From contig CAMDHB010000153.1 in the NCBI GenBank assembly GCA_945897655.1, positions 1 to 7,765 on the forward strand: 7,765 bases of DNA. The letters run 5' to 3'. This document shows, one piece after another, positions 6,353 to 7,765 of the stretch (its first letter is position 1; the number at the start of each line of letters is the position of its first letter). The notes under the pieces were generated by a model that was not told the origin of the DNA, did no database searches, and saw only the letters and a program-made list of their open reading frames with translations. Origin of the DNA: Pseudorhodobacter antarcticus (lineage in GTDB: Bacteria > Pseudomonadota > Alphaproteobacteria > Rhodobacterales > Rhodobacteraceae). The position numbers and the translations under genes were made by a program.

Positions 6353-7237
6353 ATGATCGAAGATACCGATGTCCCGAACAGCGATCCTTCAGCCGCATCC
6401 GAGGCAGCCACAGCCAATGCAGAGGTTGCGCCGCTTGACCAACACTGCATCGTTGTGGGCATGGGGGCATCGGCGGGTGGAATTGAGGCGTTCGGCCAAT
6501 TCTTTGGCGCGATGCCCGAAGACAGTGGGGCCGCCTTCGTCGTGGTCTTGCACCTTGACCCGACCCGTGAAAGCCAGATGGCCAAGGTTCTGGCGGCGCA
6601 CACCAAAATGCCGGTGGTGCAAGTACAGGATCAGATGCGGGTCCTGCCCAACCATGTTTATGTGATCGCCCCGGACTGCGATTTATCGGTGAACGCCGGT
6701 GTCTTGCACCTGACAAAACCCGCCGAAAAGCGCGGGCACCGGCATCCGGTTGACGTGCTGTTCCGCTCACTTGCCGCCGACCAGGGCGAACGGGCGATTG
6801 CGGTTGTCCTGTCTGGCACGGGTAGCAACGGTACCGACGGGCTGAAAGAGGTACGGGCGGCAGGGGGTCTGATCCTGGTGCAGGATCCGCAGACAGCGAA
6901 ATTCGAAGGCATGCCGCGCAGTGCGATTGCGGCTGGCATGGCGGATCATATCCTTGCGCCCAATGCGATGCCCGCCGTCCTGGGCAGCTATTTCCGCAAT
7001 GAATACATTGCAGAACCCCATGGCGGTGAAGCGCAGGGCACCGAAGCACAGCCGTTGATTGACCAGATCTTGACGGTCTTGCGCACCCGCACGGGCCACA
7101 ACTTTAGCAGCTATCGACGATCGACCCTGCAGCGCCGCATCCAACGGCGTCTTGGCCTGCGCAATATCGGTACGCTAGAGGCCTATCTGGAAGAGTTGCG
7201 GACGGTGACCTGCCCCCCGGAAATTCCCTCGCTGTGA
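6353..7237 (+). CDS. CheB methylesterase domain fused to CheR N-terminus, 3' end cut off by an IS
   Basis: The remaining frame encodes 294 residues. After a 30-residue acidic and Ala-rich lead comes a CheB-type methylesterase domain (about 33-215) with the Ser-His-Asp triad visible: Ser40 in GASAGG, His67 in VLHLDP and Asp162 in SGTGSNGTDG. There is no CheB receiver domain. From about 233 the sequence becomes a CheR N-terminal helical domain (LIDQILTVLRTRTGHNFSSY, then RRSTLQRRIQRRLG). It stops making sense after about Thr284, exactly where the IS end begins; the last ten or so residues and the stop at 7235-7237 are IS sequence. Such CheB-CheR fusions usually continue into the CheR methyltransferase and often PAS and histidine kinase domains (family knowledge). 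The methylesterase part may still fold, but the full protein is lost here. AAAGG six bases upstream fixes the ATG at 6353. Confidence 0.88.
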   Translation: MIEDTDVPNSDPSAASEAATANAEVAPLDQHCIVVGMGASAGGIEAFGQFFGAMPEDSGAAFVVVLHLDPTRESQMAKVLAAHTKMPVVQVQDQMRVLPNHVYVIAPDCDLSVNAGVLHLTKPAEKRGHRHPVDVLFRSLAADQGERAIAVVLSGTGSNGTDGLKEVRAAGGLILVQDPQTAKFEGMPRSAIAAGMADHILAPNAMPAVLGSYFRNEYIAEPHGGEAQGTEAQPLIDQILTVLRTRTGHNFSSYRRSTLQRRIQRRLGLRNIGTLEAYLEELRTVTCPPEIPSL

Positions 7238-7271
7238 TGTAGAGTCTGCCCAACCTGAAGGAGCAGACGAC

Positions 7272-7535
7272 ATGAGGAAAAGCCGTTTCACCGAAGCGCA
7301 AATCATCGGGATGATCAAAGAGCAGGAGGCCGGGCTGCCGACGGCTGAACTGTGCCGCAAGCATGGTCTGAGCCCTGCGACGTTTTACAAGCTGAAGGCC
7401 CAGTATGGCGGGATGGACCTTTCTGACGCCAGACGCCTGAAGCAGCTTGAGGAGGAAAACGCGAAGCTGAAGCGGCTGGTGGCGGATGTCATGCTCGACA
7501 ACGTCGTGCTGAAGGATCTCCTGGGAAAGCCCTGA
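7272..7535 (+). CDS. IS3-family transposase OrfA
   Basis: The 87-residue protein begins MRKSRFTEAQIIGMIKEQEA and has the OrfA helix-turn-helix (about 7-45, with PTAELCRKHGLSPATFYKLK) followed by a leucine-zipper-like coiled coil (about 55-80, LKQLEEENAKLKRLVADVML) used for multimer formation. It binds the IS ends. AAGGAG at 7258-7263, eight bases upstream, supports the ATG. Length and motifs are normal for the IS407 group and nothing is broken. Its stop (7533-7535) falls just after a slippery heptamer, so some ribosomes should continue into orfB to make the full OrfAB transposase. Confidence 0.95.
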   Translation: MRKSRFTEAQIIGMIKEQEAGLPTAELCRKHGLSPATFYKLKAQYGGMDLSDARRLKQLEEENAKLKRLVADVMLDNVVLKDLLGKP

Positions 7536-7554
7536 CGACGCCGATGCAACGGCG
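7523..7554 (+). promoter_or_regulatory. Programmed -1 ribosomal frameshift signal of the IS
   Basis: The heptamer GGGAAAG (7523-7529) is read in the orfA frame as G GGA AAG, the X-XXY-YYZ slippery form. Nine bases later a perfect five-pair hairpin, CGCCG (7539-7543) / CGGCG (7550-7554) with a six-base loop, is placed as a stimulator. Slipping back one base changes from the orfA frame to the orfB frame, and the orfA stop lies between the two signals. Confidence 0.75.
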
Positions 7555-7765
7555 GGACGCGGTGCTGCGGGCGATGAAGGGTCATCCGATCTCTCAACGC
7601 CGGGCCTGCGTCCTGATCGGTGTCGATCCCAAGACCGTGCGGCGCGAGCGGCCACCCGATAATCCGGAAATCCGTTTGGAAATGAACAAGATCGCCGAGA
7701 AGCGGCGCCGGTTTGGGTATCGGCGCATCGGTGTCATGCTGGAGCGTGTGGGCATGGTGATGAAT
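7544..7765 (+). CDS. IS3-family transposase OrfB, N-terminal part (runs off window)
   Basis: In the -1 frame relative to orfA, 74 residues are visible from an ATG at 7544 to the window end, beginning MQRRDAVLRAMKGHPISQRR. The part LEMNKIAEKRRRFGYRRIGV is the HTH_21-type region that precedes the DDE integrase core; the catalytic residues themselves lie beyond the window. The frame is also open to the left through the slippery site, so the working product is most likely an OrfAB fusion and the ATG may serve little. The frame is intact as far as it can be seen. Confidence 0.9.
   Translation, partial: MQRRDAVLRAMKGHPISQRRACVLIGVDPKTVRRERPPDNPEIRLEMNKIAEKRRRFGYRRIGVMLERVGMVMN

Larger units (their letters stand above)
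7206..7765 (+). mobile_element. IS3-family (IS407-type) insertion sequence, left part; right end outside window
   Basis: The element starts at about 7206 with TGACCTGCCCCCC, which resembles the terminal inverted repeat of IS407-group elements. It is followed by a 66-base lead, orfA, a frameshift signal and the start of orfB. It sits inside the CheR part of the previous gene. The bases just before it (ACGG, 7202-7205) would be the target duplication if the usual 4 bp applies, but the other copy is not in the window. The exact boundary could shift by a few bases. Confidence 0.85.

Noticed and set aside
1..7765. CRISPR array, tRNA or rRNA genes
   Set aside because: No regularly spaced direct repeats and no tRNA or rRNA signature were seen on either strand.

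Overview
The window most likely comes from an alphaproteobacterium, probably a Rhodobacteraceae (Roseobacter-type) genome. This rests on the moderately high G+C coding style, on a complete core of the alphaproteobacterial general stress response (ecfG, nepR, phyR), and on an IS3-family element of IS407 type. No taxonomic marker gene is present, so the assignment is inference.

Layout. Bases 1-541 hold no gene I can recognise, only a possible EcfG-type promoter near 442-466. Two plus-strand signalling genes follow: a stand-alone receiver protein (542-931) and a large hybrid histidine kinase (GTG start at 978, end 3692) with three PAS domains, HisKA, HATPase, receiver and HPt. Converging on the kinase gene from the right is a minus-strand operon, nepR-ecfG (4481 down to 3769), whose genes overlap by 4 bases (ATGA). 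nepR encodes only 53 residues and is easily missed. Divergent from nepR lies phyR (4580-5431). The 98-base nepR-phyR gap carries a 40-bp near-perfect palindrome that reads as GGAAC-N16-CGTTT on both strands, that is, two superimposed, oppositely directed EcfG promoters.

Downstream of phyR, about 250 bases (5448-5700) look like a folded RNA resembling the 5' part (domain I) of a group II intron, with no reverse transcriptase attached. A 110-residue unknown protein follows (5703-6035), then 317 bases without a recognisable gene. Next comes a gene for a CheB methylesterase domain fused to the start of a CheR domain (6353-7237). It is cut at about 7205 by the left end of an IS3-family (IS407-type) insertion sequence. 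The IS runs off the window with complete orfA, a clear programmed -1 frameshift signal, and the 5' part of orfB.

How the genes work together. From established knowledge, phosphorylated PhyR binds NepR through its sigma-like domain and frees EcfG, which transcribes stress genes including its own regulators. The receiver protein at 542 has a receiver like that of PhyR and is co-transcribed with a phosphorelay kinase, so the pair may feed into, or drain phosphate from, the same circuit (inference). The interrupted CheB/CheR gene beside phyR may be the remnant of a large CheB-CheR-kinase fusion (inference).
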